Positions 37,690-48,318 of a DNA stretch of 64,000 bases are shown piece by piece. Every line of letters starts with the position of its first letter. The stretch's first letter is position 1. Both the position numbers and the translations under genes were made by a program. This stretch comes from Drosophila miranda (Eukaryota; Arthropoda; Insecta; Diptera; Drosophilidae). Location: the NCBI RefSeq assembly GCF_003369915.1, contig NC_046676.1, positions 4,154,001-4,218,000 of the forward strand. The letters run 5' to 3'. The notes beneath the pieces were generated by a model. The model worked only from the letters and a program-made list of their open reading frames with translations, was not told the origin of the DNA and made no database searches.

Positions 37690-38690
37690 CTGGCAGGATC
37701 TGCAGGAATCGCTATGGTGGACTACATAATGTGCCGCTAAAACGCTAAAACGCTAAAACGCCTGGCGGATGCGGACAAACTATTGCCCGAAACAGCATCC
37801 ACAGTCGCGGACACAGTCACGTTACAGATGAGGAACTAGCCGCTACTTCCCTAGCAAATTGGGCGGACAACCGGCCTGGCTGGACCTGGCTCATCTAGTC
37901 GATCTGTCCAGCCGCAGACGCTGGCTTGACGTACACAGCCATTAAGGGTGGCCAAGAGTGGGTGGGTCCTGCTGTATGTAAACAATTTTCCCCACTTGGG
38001 CAACATCTGGTACAACACTCTGCTTATCTGCGGATCAGATGAATATGGCACTGCCACCTAGAACAAGGCTCTGGCCGAACCTGACGCCGCGGGGGATCTG
38101 CGACAAGTTCATACATCGCTGGCTTGGCATTAGTTTCGATTACTCCACCACCCAGGAGCAAACAAAGTTGCAGCAAGGATGTCCACAGTGGTTTCTACAT
38201 CATCACTGAAAGAGTGAGGCATTTGCTCTGCCAGATGTACGACCGTTTTTTGGCCGATCTGTGAGTATTCCATGACTTTCTACCTTGAAATGTAATCTCT
38301 AAATCGAGCTTTGTCTATAGTTTTGTGGAGAGCACCTGTCCGCATTCCGGCTGCGGCTATGCAGATGCCTGATCAATGATCAATGCAGCAAGCTGGTGAA
38401 TGCCACCGAACTGATCCGTCCACGCTGTCCTCGGATCAGTTCTTTATCGATCTACCCAAGACCGAGCGCCTGCTCTGTGGGTGGGTGGATAAGGCGGATA
38501 ATGACTGGACCCTGGGTGAGGGAGGGCCTCAAGTCGCTATGCATCACTCGAGACTGAAAACGAGTATTCCAGTGCACCACAGCAGCTTCGAAAAGAAGGC
38601 CCAGGCGATGCAGTAGAATGGCGAAGCCATTGCGCTATTAAAAAAGGGCATTAATCTGTTCCTCCAAATACCTAAAAATACACTGTTCTA
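37690..38690 (+). pseudogene. Methionyl-tRNA synthetase (cytosolic) pseudogene retaining an intron
   Basis: Fragments in shifting frames match cytosolic MetRS in order: YVNNFPHLGNI (HIGH-type active-site strand), YNTLLICGSDEYGTAT, LTPRGICDKF, FDYSTTQEQT, LLCQMYDRFLADL, FVESTCPHSGCGYADA (zinc knuckle), KLVNATELIRPRC and SSDQFFIDLPKTE, then W.REGLKSLCITRD. There are in-frame stops (TAG after GTAT), frameshifts and a deletion after LGNI that removes the HIGH-downstream segment. Between ADL and FVES a GT..AG intron with normal ends survives at about 38262-38320. The copy therefore arose by DNA duplication, not retroposition. It cannot make a functional synthetase. The intact parent is not in this window. 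Confidence 0.88.
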
Positions 38691-39049
38691 GCACTGCACC
38701 AAATGCGTTGCAAATACGGGCACCACTTTTAAAAAGCTGCATTTATCTGCAGTCCTCGGCCACCCGCATGAAGAAACTTCTTTAATTTGTGTCTCCCAAG
38801 CCCTTACGAGATATCGTTGTATGTAAAAAAGCGTGAAAGTGATTTCGTGTGATACTTTCCACACACCCACTTTTTCTCCTTCCTGCGGATTCTTCAAGAC
38901 ACTTAACTTTTATAAACAAAAATGTATTTGCAATAGTTTCAGGTAATACGGAATTGCCAGGAAATCCAATTCGTACCAAAATGATGGCACACACCGCGGT
39001 ATTGGAAGATCCACGGCATGTTTCGGGTTAGAGTGTGCTTAGCTTGTTT

Positions 39050-39307
39050 TTACTGCCACAACAGGCTCAGGATGGACAATGGTGGCATCCCGGGCTCGGC
39101 TCCCTTTGAGAATCCTGCAATTGCATGGAAAAACATGGAACAATTCAAGAGCTGAGCTGCTTCTTCCCAGCAGTCACCGCGTGCTGGCGAACAAAACAAA
39201 AACATACCCAGATAAAGCACCATTGGCACGAATCCCCAGTGGAATGTCGTTTGGACCACGCCGACGACCACTCCCAAACGCTCCTTGACTCCTTCGGATA
39301 GCTCCAT
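39050..39307 (-). CDS. Tom7: Tom7, subunit of the mitochondrial outer-membrane translocase
   Basis: Exons 39208-39307 and 39050-39114 encode a 54-residue protein: MELSEGVKERLGVVVGVVQT, then the membrane helix TTFHWGFVPMVLYLG, then GAEPGMPPLSILSLLWQ. This is the whole family length and the family-typical C-terminus. Tom7 tunes assembly and stability of the TOM complex that imports nuclear-encoded proteins. The 93-nt intron (GTATGT .. ATTGCAG) has no stop in frame, so an unspliced reading gives an 85-residue ORF. I prefer the spliced form because it restores YLGFSKGAEPG. Confidence 0.95.
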   Translation of the reverse strand: MELSEGVKERLGVVVGVVQTTFHWGFVPMVLYLGMFLFCSPARGDCWEEAAQLLNCSMFFHAIAGFSKGAEPGMPPLSILSLLWQ

Positions 39308-39946
39308 TTCTTATTTAATTTATTTTTTCGATAATCAGAATCAAAGATTATGAAATGTGTCGACAGAATTCGCCAGAACGCCTGACAGTATTGGTAAACG
39401 GGTGCGACCAAAACTACCAGACTTCAAATATTAATAAATCTATTCTGTTTGGCTAAATTTTGTAGATTTTGTGTGTACACTTTGGTGTCTTTTTTTTATA
39501 TTAATATTATCAATGTAGATATCAATTAATAGATCAATGTCAATGTTTCGTGGCATCAGATAATTTATTTAGTTTGATTGGCTGGAAATTCATTGCGAGA
39601 TTGGGCAACCCTGCATATAGAGAACAGCTGGTTTTCAACTCTCTTTGACATGTGGAACGCTGCGCTTTAGAGAATTTTTATTTTGGTTTTAATTTATTCT
39701 CACCGCCAAATTAATTATTCTCGACGCAGATCGCCACGGATTGCACCTCGCAGCAGAGAGCGCCATTCAGTTTAGTCGCACCACAAAAGTAAGTGATAAG
39801 CACCTCAGTTTCTCTATCGCATTGTCATTTTCGCAGGCGACTAGAAAAAAAGACATTGAAAAATCAATTCCGTATTATGTAAGCTTCTCGGCACTCATTT
39901 AACGACAGTTTCTCTGTGTTGCAGCCGCTCATTGCCTGGCCGGACC
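39308..39946. promoter_or_regulatory. Divergent promoter and 5' UTR region between Tom7 and the 80-residue gene
   Basis: On the plus strand the sequence reads as 5' UTR exons split by small introns: donor GTAAGT at 39789 with acceptor TCGCAG at 39836, and donor GTAAGC at 39879 with acceptor TTGCAG at 39924. The ATG at 39947 follows. An initiator-like TTCAGTTTAG lies near 39768. Confidence 0.5.
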
Positions 39947-41906
39947 ATGAAAACGACCAATCTCGGCCTGTATGCTTTCCGTTTAACCTTCGGTCAGGTA
40001 AGCCTTCGTAAATTAAACCAGAAATACTGGAAGGTATTGTAGAAAGCGCACCAAGAACAAAATGCAAATGGGTGAACGGTGGGGCTAGGGGATTTCCGAA
40101 GTAACCCACTGAAGGCCGCCCCTACCGTACACACACATACACACACACACACACACTCACAAATGATGGAGCTGGAGAAACTGCAGTCGGGCGACCCGTG
40201 CCGAGAGTGCCTGGGCCTGGGCCTCGACCACAGGCTACGCTACTTTTACATCAGTCTCGAGGAGCAGCTGCTAAAGTGCGAGTCCCGCAGCTGCCTTTGG
40301 CCGCACAACGATGAGGTTTCCTCTGACGAGGAATTTGACTTTGGAGAAACAGTTCCCATTGAAGCCCCACAAAATGAAAACACTGCTGCTCCAGACGAGG
40401 ACGATGAGTTCATCCTGCAGCTGCTGCAGGACCTGGGGTCAGGCGTAGAGCCAGCAGCAGTGGAGACCCAGCCGGCGTCTGATTTGAATCTCATCTACAT
40501 GCCGGATCTTCTTTCTGGTCCTCTCACTGAACCAGAGGCTTGTACAGGGCTAGATTTTAGCTGGCTGGAGCCGAGCATTCCCGATAAGAGTGAATTCCCG
40601 AATCGCGTGATAACCAAAGAAGAAATTCCGCAGCTGCCTAAAACGCTGCAGACTGCGCCTATGCTTAGTTCAAAGACTGATACCTTCAACACTGCGCCGA
40701 TACTTAGTCCCAGAGCTAGGCCAAGGAGCGATCCCTTCTGCACTCCGCTGCCAAAGGCATCCACTCTGCTCCGGAAAGAAGCAAACCTTAATCCAGTGCC
40801 CTTGAAGGCGGCCTCAACACAAGCGAGAATTCCCGAGAAAGATATTCTCAGCAAGGACAACCCGTTCCTGGACGCCATAAAGCGGCATGATGTTGCGCCA
40901 ACCCGCAGCTCAAAGACGACGCGCAGACGCCCAGTAGTCAGAACTGGGGCGGGCACGGCTTTGCGGACGCAGGCGGTGATGCAGCTGCTCAAGCACCGGC
41001 AGGAGCAGGCGGTGGGAGCCGACTCGGAAGCGAAGCGCCCACCACAGCTATGAAAATTTGCAATTCTTTTTGTTTGAATAAATTTGCGAATGGAATTATG
41101 CATATGAGAATACGAGAAACGAAATCAAGTTCGTTTATTTATAAACAATTTCGCTTTGTCTTTATTTTGTGTTGCGATTTGAAGATTACGCCTGTGTGCG
41201 GCACGCGCCTAGCGCATGTTCGAGCGTGCCAGAACCAGAGCAACGATGCCGAAGAGATGTGAACTTTGGCGGCAACGAGGACAGGCTGAGTGCGTCACTG
41301 AGAGTGGCTCGGGATTATAGGCCGCATCGGAGGCTTATCCGTGGAAATTTTGACGTCACGAGAGGGACAAAGATTGCAGCACAACGGCGTCGTTAGGCCA
41401 GTGGTGAGAATGAGATCGGCTGTCCCTATCTAATCAGCTATTGCATCGACCCCAGGCCACTCTCGTTTAATCAGTTCAATGAACGTGTTTGGGCCTGTGT
41501 GTGGGGTAATCGGTGGCATGAACCGGTTGACAACGGCCCCGGTCGCAGTTTCTTTGCTGCGTAGTAAACGAGACAGACACTGGGCTGGGCACTGGGCCAA
41601 TTATATAGCGGCACTTGTTTGTTTGGACTTCTAAAAATACTCGTATCTACAAAATTTAAAGAGCCGTGTGAGATGGTACCGCTTCTAATCGTGTTTTTTC
41701 CTAATCTCTTGCAGGCGCCGCCGCTATCTGCGCAGGCCTCGACGAACTGCAGCCATGCGTACACCACGAGCTCGTCCAGCTCCAACCGTGTGGTGACGCG
41801 CTCGGCCACCATGCTGGCGCTTTTCGGCATCGCCCTTTCCTCGTTCAGCCTGAAGCAGCTGTTGGCCAAGAAGCACAGCAAGCACAATGCCCTGCGCAAG
41901 CTTTAA
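39947..41906 (+). CDS. Predicted 80-residue protein gene with a 1.7-kb intron
   Basis: Exon 39947-39997 (17 codons, MKTTNLGLYAFRLTFGQ) ends at donor GTAAGC in phase 0. Exon 41715-41906, after acceptor CTCTTGCAG, is open in phase 0 and gives 63 more codons. The product has a basic N-terminus, a serine-rich linker, one hydrophobic helix (MLALFGIALSSFSLKQLL) and a lysine/histidine-rich tail ending in NALRKL. This could suit a small mitochondrial or ER membrane protein, but I recognise no family. The USPL1-like gene lies wholly in its intron on the same strand. Alternatively the two ORFs are alternative 3' ends of one transcription unit. A second frame of the last exon (arginine-rich) is shorter and less likely. 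Confidence 0.6.
40131..40160. repeat. CA microsatellite next to a start codon
   Basis: An (AC)n tract with one T interruption ends a few bases before the ATG at 40163. Confidence 0.95.
40163..41053 (+). CDS. Protein with a USPL1-like N-terminal Cys motif
   Basis: The product is 296 residues, starting MMELEKLQSGD. The N-terminal block CRECLGLGLDHRLRYFYISL.. then ..KCESRSCLWPH aligns by pattern with the N-terminal segment of vertebrate USPL1 (CxxC, an aromatic/ISF strand, CxxxxC and P). Most of the rest is acidic then serine/proline-rich and looks disordered. It ends with a basic segment (SKTTRRRPVVRTGAG) and a short helix (QAVMQLLKHRQEQ). There is no cysteine-protease domain. USPL1 is a Cajal-body SUMO protease tied to snRNA transcription; a role here is inference. 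The poly(A) signal is at 41077. I believe the D. melanogaster orthologue is an unnamed CG gene near Tom7, with low certainty. Confidence 0.8.
   Translation: MMELEKLQSGDPCRECLGLGLDHRLRYFYISLEEQLLKCESRSCLWPHNDEVSSDEEFDFGETVPIEAPQNENTAAPDEDDEFILQLLQDLGSGVEPAAVETQPASDLNLIYMPDLLSGPLTEPEACTGLDFSWLEPSIPDKSEFPNRVITKEEIPQLPKTLQTAPMLSSKTDTFNTAPILSPRARPRSDPFCTPLPKASTLLRKEANLNPVPLKAASTQARIPEKDILSKDNPFLDAIKRHDVAPTRSSKTTRRRPVVRTGAGTALRTQAVMQLLKHRQEQAVGADSEAKRPPQL
41054..41714. other. Distal intron segment 3' of the USPL1-like gene
   Basis: Contains the poly(A) signal AATAAA at 41077 and a CRE-like TGACGTCA near 41351. No gene was found. Confidence 0.5.
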
Positions 41907-42916
41907 AGAGGATGTCCCTGCCGAAACAGACGGAAACGATGTTGGGCTAACATCGGAAGCAAAGGAGTAGCGAGGAGGCCAGCCGCCATGTCCTGTAGTC
42001 ATACAATCTGCCATTATATATCCATTATCCATTATCATTACAACATTCACACTGTACATTTCTTAAGTTAAGTCACCCGATCGCAAAACTCAACAACAGG
42101 CATGACCGCGAGGCAGTTTATTATGTACCAACTTTTGTTTAAATGCTGCACCTATAACATGCATATATTGTAGCTATACTTTCTATACTGTTCAGACCAC
42201 TCGCAGCGATTTCGCATGCAGCGCCAACAAGGAATACAATTTGTGATAATCGTGTAGTGTATGAAAAAAAACAGAAGGATGTACGATTGAGGAGGATAGA
42301 AAATTTCTAAATTTCCGCTTACCATTTGATTTTTTGATCCCCGTTTAGTTTTTACATATGTATATTTATATATATTTAGTTACAAATTGTATGTAAATCG
42401 GAAGCAACTAAAACCAGAGAAGCGACTAAGTAGGAAGGGATATACTCGTACATACATTATTGACGCCGTTGGACAGTGAATCGCTGAATCGCAGGCTGTG
42501 TGCGCTTCAGGTGCAACAGTATCCAATCAACAAATTAGTCTTATTTCCATATTCTAATAAATGCAATTTATTCAATATGGAATGTCTCGTTTATTACTAT
42601 ATTATTATACTATGTATAATATTACTGTTTTATTCAGATATCCCTTAGTTAAGTCCGACGGGAAATGGAGCAGAGATCTTTTAGAGAGTTAAAACCTCTT
42701 AAAACATAACGAAACAAAAATCTTCATAAACTGATGATTTATAAAAATACCTCACATTGATGTATCTAAATAATTGAATGTGTTCGCAGCTTCGATTAAA
42801 GTCGATCGAAACCTTACTATGTGGCATCTTGTTTATGGGAACTCTGCCTTTGTATAATTGTGATCCAAGTTGGTGTTATCTACGACATCAGGATAGATGG
42901 ATATGGTGGGTGTACG
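41907..42916. other. 3' UTR and intergenic DNA
   Basis: AT-rich DNA with an AATAAA near 42553. Nothing else is supported. Confidence 0.6.
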
Positions 42917-43867
42917 CTAGGTGTAATTGTGATCCAGGTTGGTCGCATCAATGACCTCGAACAGATGGGACATGGCCTGCTCTGTTGCGCTCCGCTGGGC
43001 AGTCTGCTTCGCGCTCGCGCTTGCGGTTCGGTTCCGCTCACGGGCTTCCCAGTACTGCATTGTCCGCACAGAGGGTAATGGATAGTTCCTTCTCAGCAGC
43101 ATGTTGTAGACACTTCTGCTGGCCGCATACAGATTATGCGTTTCTATTAGGTCCGCCCTGGGCTACACGATACGCCTGTCATTCTGAAGAAGAGAAGAGA
43201 AGATCCTCTCCAAATTTGTAACGAGTTGTCCATAGAGCTCATTCGATTTGTCCAGCTGCCGTTGCAGTCTCTCCGTATCCCTTTCGCTGGTCTGGATGGA
43301 CAGATTCATTATTAAGTTGTCCCGTTTCAGTTCGGAGCTGCAACAACAGTGAAATTAAATTGGGATATGCAATGGTTTTGAGTCCTACTTTTCCTTCTCC
43401 AAGACCTTAAGGTAGCCATCGGCGTCCACCACCTGTACTTGCAGACACTCCTCCGCAGGCAGTTCCTCAAATTCGTAATCACTCTCCGACTCCTCTGGCT
43501 GGTCCCTGGCAGGCTCTTTATCGTATTGCACCATTAGAGTTTCCTCCTTTGTCTCTGGTGGGAGCAAATGCTCCTCAACTATTTCTAAATCCATATCTTG
43601 ATGCGATTGCAGGCTGGGCACAGCTTCTGGCTTTAGTTTGAGGGGCGTCAGATATCCACAGACCCCCCAATCCAGCCGCAAATCCCTTTCGAAATCCTCC
43701 ATTTCAAAGTGCTCCAGGCAAATGCGCTCCACTGGGTAATTTATGTCGTCGATTCGGCGGCAGAAGAGGGTCCACTGAAGGCGCAGCTTTGAATCGCTGG
43801 GAAATCTGAAGGAGCTCTGGCTGCTTCCCGTCAGGCGGGTCCTGCACTCCTCGACGGCGCAAAACAT
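42917..43867 (-). CDS. THAP-domain protein with in-frame TAG before a P-element-transposase-like tail
   Basis: Exon 43389-43867 starts with a C2CH THAP zinc finger: C3, C8, invariant W32, then C50 and H53 (ICLEHF), with FRFPSD between. An acidic linker follows. A 51-nt intron (43338-43388) joins to a leucine-rich coiled coil (ERDTERLQRQLDKSNELYGQ). This frame ends at TAG, 43163-43165, giving 217 residues. The same frame then stays open for 81 codons to 42917, with protein-like sequence (ETHNLYAASRSVYNML, then NYPLPSVRTMQYW). That resembles the segment after the coiled coil in P-element/THAP9-type proteins. THAP domains bind DNA; this is probably a host gene related to P transposase. The gene is head to head with dymeclin. 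Confidence 0.85.
43163..43165 (-). other. In-frame TAG inside the THAP gene
   Basis: The TAG follows RRIV and is followed by C, with the frame open for 81 more codons. Possible causes are readthrough, a weak 60-nt intron (GTTACA .. GTGTAG) that would remove it in frame, or a nonsense mutation. Confidence 0.85.
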
Positions 43868-44223
43868 ATTCGTTTTGGTATTAAAACGGATTTTCTATTT
43901 CTATTTATATTTTATATTCTTATATTTTCTATTGCACTCTTTTGGGCTCCAGTGACGTCAGCTGTGCGGGCGAGCAGTGTTGGGCAACGGTGCGGCAACG
44001 TCAAAACCATATGAAAAAAACAATAAAAAAACCATTCCACAAATGGGTGACGTGCCCGTGTCATCAGCATCGACAATTGTTATTATATTTGGTTAACTGG
44101 AAACGGCCAAGCCACTGGCCAGCTAAATCAAATGCAGTAGACGCCTCCCCAAGGAACAACGGAGCACACAGATTGATTGTTTGTCGCTAGTGGCGACAGG
44201 GACAGGTGGTACGACAGAGAAGA
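43868..44223. promoter_or_regulatory. Divergent promoter, THAP gene and dymeclin
   Basis: Only 356 bp separate the two start codons. The interval contains a perfect CRE palindrome (TGACGTCA, 43953-43960) running into an E-box (CAGCTG). No TATA box was seen. Confidence 0.65.
43953..43960. promoter_or_regulatory. CRE palindrome TGACGTCA
   Basis: A perfect CREB/ATF-type consensus site, about 90 bp upstream of the THAP start codon and 265 bp upstream of the dymeclin start. Confidence 0.55.
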
Positions 44224-46599
44224 ATGGGTATCAACGTCAGCCGGACGGCGGACCTGGGGTCCAACGAGTGGCTGCAGCGGTTCGTTGGGCGACACCACAT
44301 TGCACACGATGACGAGGCCTTCTGGAACGGACTTCTCAACTACAACATTGTGTTGCCGGAGAACAGGTGCGTACTGGGCGGGTGCTGGAAGTTTGTAAAC
44401 GTCATCAAGTGGTCTGGTTAACGTTTCTTCGTTTTTTTCAGCCAGGACCAGCTAAGCCTGGACAGCCGGCTGGAGACGCTATGTCAGTCGTTCATCGGTA
44501 ATAATCTGAAGACTGGCAACTTCGGCTCCCTGGTCACTGTGTTCCTGGAAAAGACCAGCGAGCTGCTGTCGCTGTCTGACCAAGAGAGCAACATGCATGT
44601 GTGGCAGACCTTCAATGCCCTCTTCATCATTCGCACCTTGGTCAAGTACATCAATGAAACGGGCTCCGAGTTCCAGCTGCTGCAGCACTTCGAGGCGCTG
44701 CCCAGCGCAGAGCTTGTGCAGGCGGCCGTTGAGCTGCAGCAACAGACGCCAGCGGAGAGTGCCACCATTGCCATCGAGGCCACAGAGCAGGCAGCGGCTG
44801 CCGCCGCATCAGCGCCTGTCTTCGTGGACGGCGCCAAGTTCGAGACCTTTATTGATGCCTTGGTGAACCTGATCGTAGTGATACCCGTCAAGGAGTTCAC
44901 CTACCACTTGCACCTGGAGGCCGTCAATATGCTTATCACGCTGCTGTCGGTGCATCTGTTTGCGCAGCAGCCCACGGAGAAATCGATAGTCTTTCGCACG
45001 GTCTTCAAGTGCCAGCACGCCAACGTGCTGATGTCGGCCCTGCTGCACTTTGTGGCGCGCATGGTGGAGGTGCCGCATACCATGTTCGGCTCCAGCTCAG
45101 CAGGCTCCATCGTCTTCGGCATCGCTGAATCGCTGCTATCCATCTTCACGTTCCGCAAGCAGCAGGATGTGCTGAAGGCAAGCAACGCCGTTGGCGGAGA
45201 GCTCTCGCAGCAATTTCGCACCCACTATCCGCTGGCCAACCAGAGTCTACTGCTCATCCTTATACTGACAAACCACTGCACCGCCCAGGAGAATGCCTAT
45301 CGCGCCAGTCTCTTTAGCTGCGCCGACTCCAAGGACTCGCCCAAGCAGGGAACGGTGTCCTTCCAGATTGACTTCTCGGCCGTGTACGAGACACTTTGCC
45401 GCATTGTCACCATTGACCAGGCCACGCTGCTGCTCTATCTGCTGCTCCATCGGAATGAGCGCTTCTACAGGTTCGTCATGCAGCAGCAAGACCTGGAACA
45501 GTTGGTCATCCCCATTCTGCAGACTCTGTACAATGCCCCCGACAGCAACTCCCATCACATATACATGTCACTGATTGTACTCCTCATTCTGAGCGAAGAC
45601 GAGGGCTTCAATAAGAACGTGCACACAATTGTATGTTGTACCTGTCACATGCTCTCCTCCCATTCCATCTTATCCGCGTGCTATTTCCATACTGTTTCCA
45701 GATGCTGAAGAATATCACGTGGTACACGGAGCGCAGCATATCGGAGATATCGCTAGGCGGCATTCTCATCCTGATCGTCATCCGCACCATACAGTACAAC
45801 ATGCTGAAGATGCGCGACAAGTACTTGCACACCAATTGCCTGGCAGCTCTGGCCAACATGTCCGGACACTTCCGCGCCCTCCATCCATATGTGGCGCAAC
45901 GCTTGGTCTCGCTGTTCGAGACGCTGGCACGGAAGCACACGCGGCTGGATGCCCAGCTCAAGGAGCCAGCCGACAGCGCCGTGTTTGTCAATGTCGTCAC
46001 TACGGCCGAGGATATGCTTCAAGACCTGAGCGTACTGGAGGAGGTGCTGCGCATGGTATTGGAAATCCTCAACTCCTGCCTTACAAATCAGCTTGTGTAT
46101 TGTCCAAACCTAGTCTACACGCTGCTGTACAAGCGCAGTGTCTTTGAGGGCTTCCGCAGTCATCACGCTTTCCAGGATGTCGTCCAGAATATCGACATGG
46201 TTAGTTATACTCTTTAAAAACATATTCAATTAAAATGATTTATCCCTTTCCCTTTTCAGGTGGTGGGCTTCTTCTCATCTCGTTTGCAGCGCGTGCAAGA
46301 GCAGCGCGGCGAACTGGGGGTCAATGAGGTGCTCGAGGTGATATCGAAAGGTGCCAGCCAATGGTCCAGCGATCGGCTGAGGGTAAGTCAGCCTTTAAGC
46401 CAATGAGAGAGATATGTGCTTCATGAGTTTTTATGGCTTATTATTGCAGAAGTTTCCTGATCTTAAGTTTAAGTACGTTGAGGAGGATGCACCCGAGGAG
46501 TTCTTCATTCCATATGTCTGGACGCTGGTCTGCAAGTATGGCTGCGTGCACTTCAGCTCGGAGAGTATAAAGACCGTCACCACGGACATTGCCTGCTAA
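44224..46599 (+). CDS. Dymeclin: Dymeclin, Golgi-associated protein
   Basis: Five exons: 44224-44366, 44442-45630, 45702-46199, 46260-46382 and 46450-46599. They give 701 codons including the stop. The protein starts MGINVSR, matching the N-myristoylation-type start (MGxxxS) of the family. Diagnostic blocks are [122 protein letters not shown] and [18 protein letters not shown]. Human dymeclin (DYM) is mutated in Dyggve-Melchior-Clausen syndrome and is a peripheral Golgi protein. The fly-specific feature is a glutamine/alanine-rich insert after [10 protein letters not shown]. All splice sites are canonical. Confidence 0.97.
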
Positions 46600-47042
46600 T
46601 ATTTGTCCACGCTCCCCACGCACACTCTTCTTATTCGCTTCTCCTATCCATGAAGCATATCTGATCTATGTATATGTCATCTACTAAGACAGAGCCTGGC
46701 TCGCACCTATGTATGCCTAATGCACTAATTCAAGCCAAAAGGTCAAACTGTTGTATCGAAAGAAAAACGAAAAACACACCTCGAACGTTGACGATAAATG
46801 GAAACAAAGCTAGACAAGCGATCTAATGATAATACCTAGAGCAAGTAACGCTATTGTATGTTAACCGTCAATCCAATCGGAAATTGTTCAAGTTAATACC
46901 TACATGGCATAAACCACATAACATATGATAATATTTAGCTGCGCTGACAAACGGAGCATACCTATGGATGTTGAGCGGCAGAAACGAAATCGATAAAAAG
47001 TATATACACATATTGAAGAAAAGGATAATATATATATATATC

Positions 47043-47074
<32 letters not shown>

Positions 47075-48021
47075 TACCTATATATGTATACATAAACATA
47101 GATATATTTACATTGCGTATTTTAGTCTATGGATAATGATATATTATTGTATTTAGCAATTGGAAAAGTCGATAAATTATATAATAACTAAAGTTTATCA
47201 TTGTCGTGCCCCTCTCTCTTTCTGTATTTAATTTCTCTATCAGCGCTTGGATAAGATAGCTTTCTGGGTGGCAAATCCTAATGTGTTACCAAATTTTCTT
47301 ATCTTCGCGTAGACAGTATGTCTATTCCAATAGATAAAGTTGCTTATAAACAGATAATGTTGTCAACCCACACGTTGGATAGTCTTAGAAACAATATCTG
47401 TGGCACAGTGAGGTCCATGAAAGTACTACATCTAATACAAAAAATTCTCGTGTCACGGTGTACACTTGTGCATTTAGCAAATAGGTATGTAATTCCTGTC
47501 TAAATCATACTAATATAAAAAAATGTTAAGGGTCTGTGTAGTTAGGTACGGCCGCAAAGCATTGCTTCGCACAACCATTCCTTCATACTCCGGCGACACT
47601 CCCCTTGCCCTCCCTGCCATCCGAAGCTTCCGCATTATTGTTGCAGGAAACTTAGTGGTTGCATCCCATACCTTGGGATGCGCTACGATGAGTGGCACGA
47701 CCCATTTGTGGGTCCAGCGTCTTTAATCTATTCATATTACTCCTTTCGCCTACACCTCAGCATCACTGTTCTGCGTGGTGTCGTGTATCTCCTTCCTGTC
47801 CCGTATCAGCTCCTTGAGCGGAATTGGCGCGGTGATGACTATTTGTATGTTTTATGTTCTATGACTTTAAAAGGTTTCTATACAGAGAGAAGACAACGTT
47901 AACAAGTTCATCGAGCATTTACATTCGCTTCTTTTCTTCGTCTCGCATTAGAGTACGAGACATATTTTTAATATTCCGCTCATCTGAAAGTGCTGATTGG
48001 TGCTGTGAGTTCAAATTCAAA
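46600..48021. other. Dymeclin 3' region and gene-poor DNA
   Basis: Contains a TA-rich tract (about 47030-47085). Short ORFs at 47318-47503 (+) and 47510-47698 (-) have some coding-like texture but no homology or splice support. Confidence 0.5.
47030..47085. repeat. TA-rich microsatellite
   Basis: (TA)n with occasional C interruptions, in the dymeclin 3' flank. Confidence 0.9.
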
Positions 48022-48240
48022 CATGAGTCAGATGACATGTGTTGCTCATCAGGAAAAGTGCAACTACATACCAGAAATTGAGACACCACCAGAACCATGG
48101 AACGGCTTGCTCATCGGCACGGATCCAAATTCAAACATGTTCCATGCCCATTCGCACATTCTGTTCATGCTACAAAATGACGTTGTTTGGAGGAGCAGAA
48201 ATAGTTCTCAGCACTGCGGAAAATGGTTTACCGGGTAAGC
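48022..48240 (+). CDS. Candidate small ORF, 71-72 residues
   Basis: An ATG in AAAC context (48022) opens a frame that starts MSQMTCVAHQEKCNYIPE, includes PPEPWNGLLIGTDPN, and stops at a TAA overlapping a donor-like GGGTAAGC. It has no signal peptide or known domain. It lies about 80 bp upstream of, and on the same strand as, the two-exon ORF at 48319. The pair could be one dicistronic transcript, or one of them may be spurious. Confidence 0.35.
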
Positions 48241-48318
48241 TAGTGATACTATGATGTTTTGATTTTGAGCAAAGAGAAAACTATCGTAAAGATTTCGAAT
48301 TCATTGAGTGAAAATTAA

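Noticed and set aside
47510-47850. Minus-strand stretches with coding-like texture (KELIRDRKEIHDTTQ and MRKLRMAGRARGVSPEY)
   Set aside because: They lie in different frames with stops between, and no start, splice pairing or family match was found; at most a relic.
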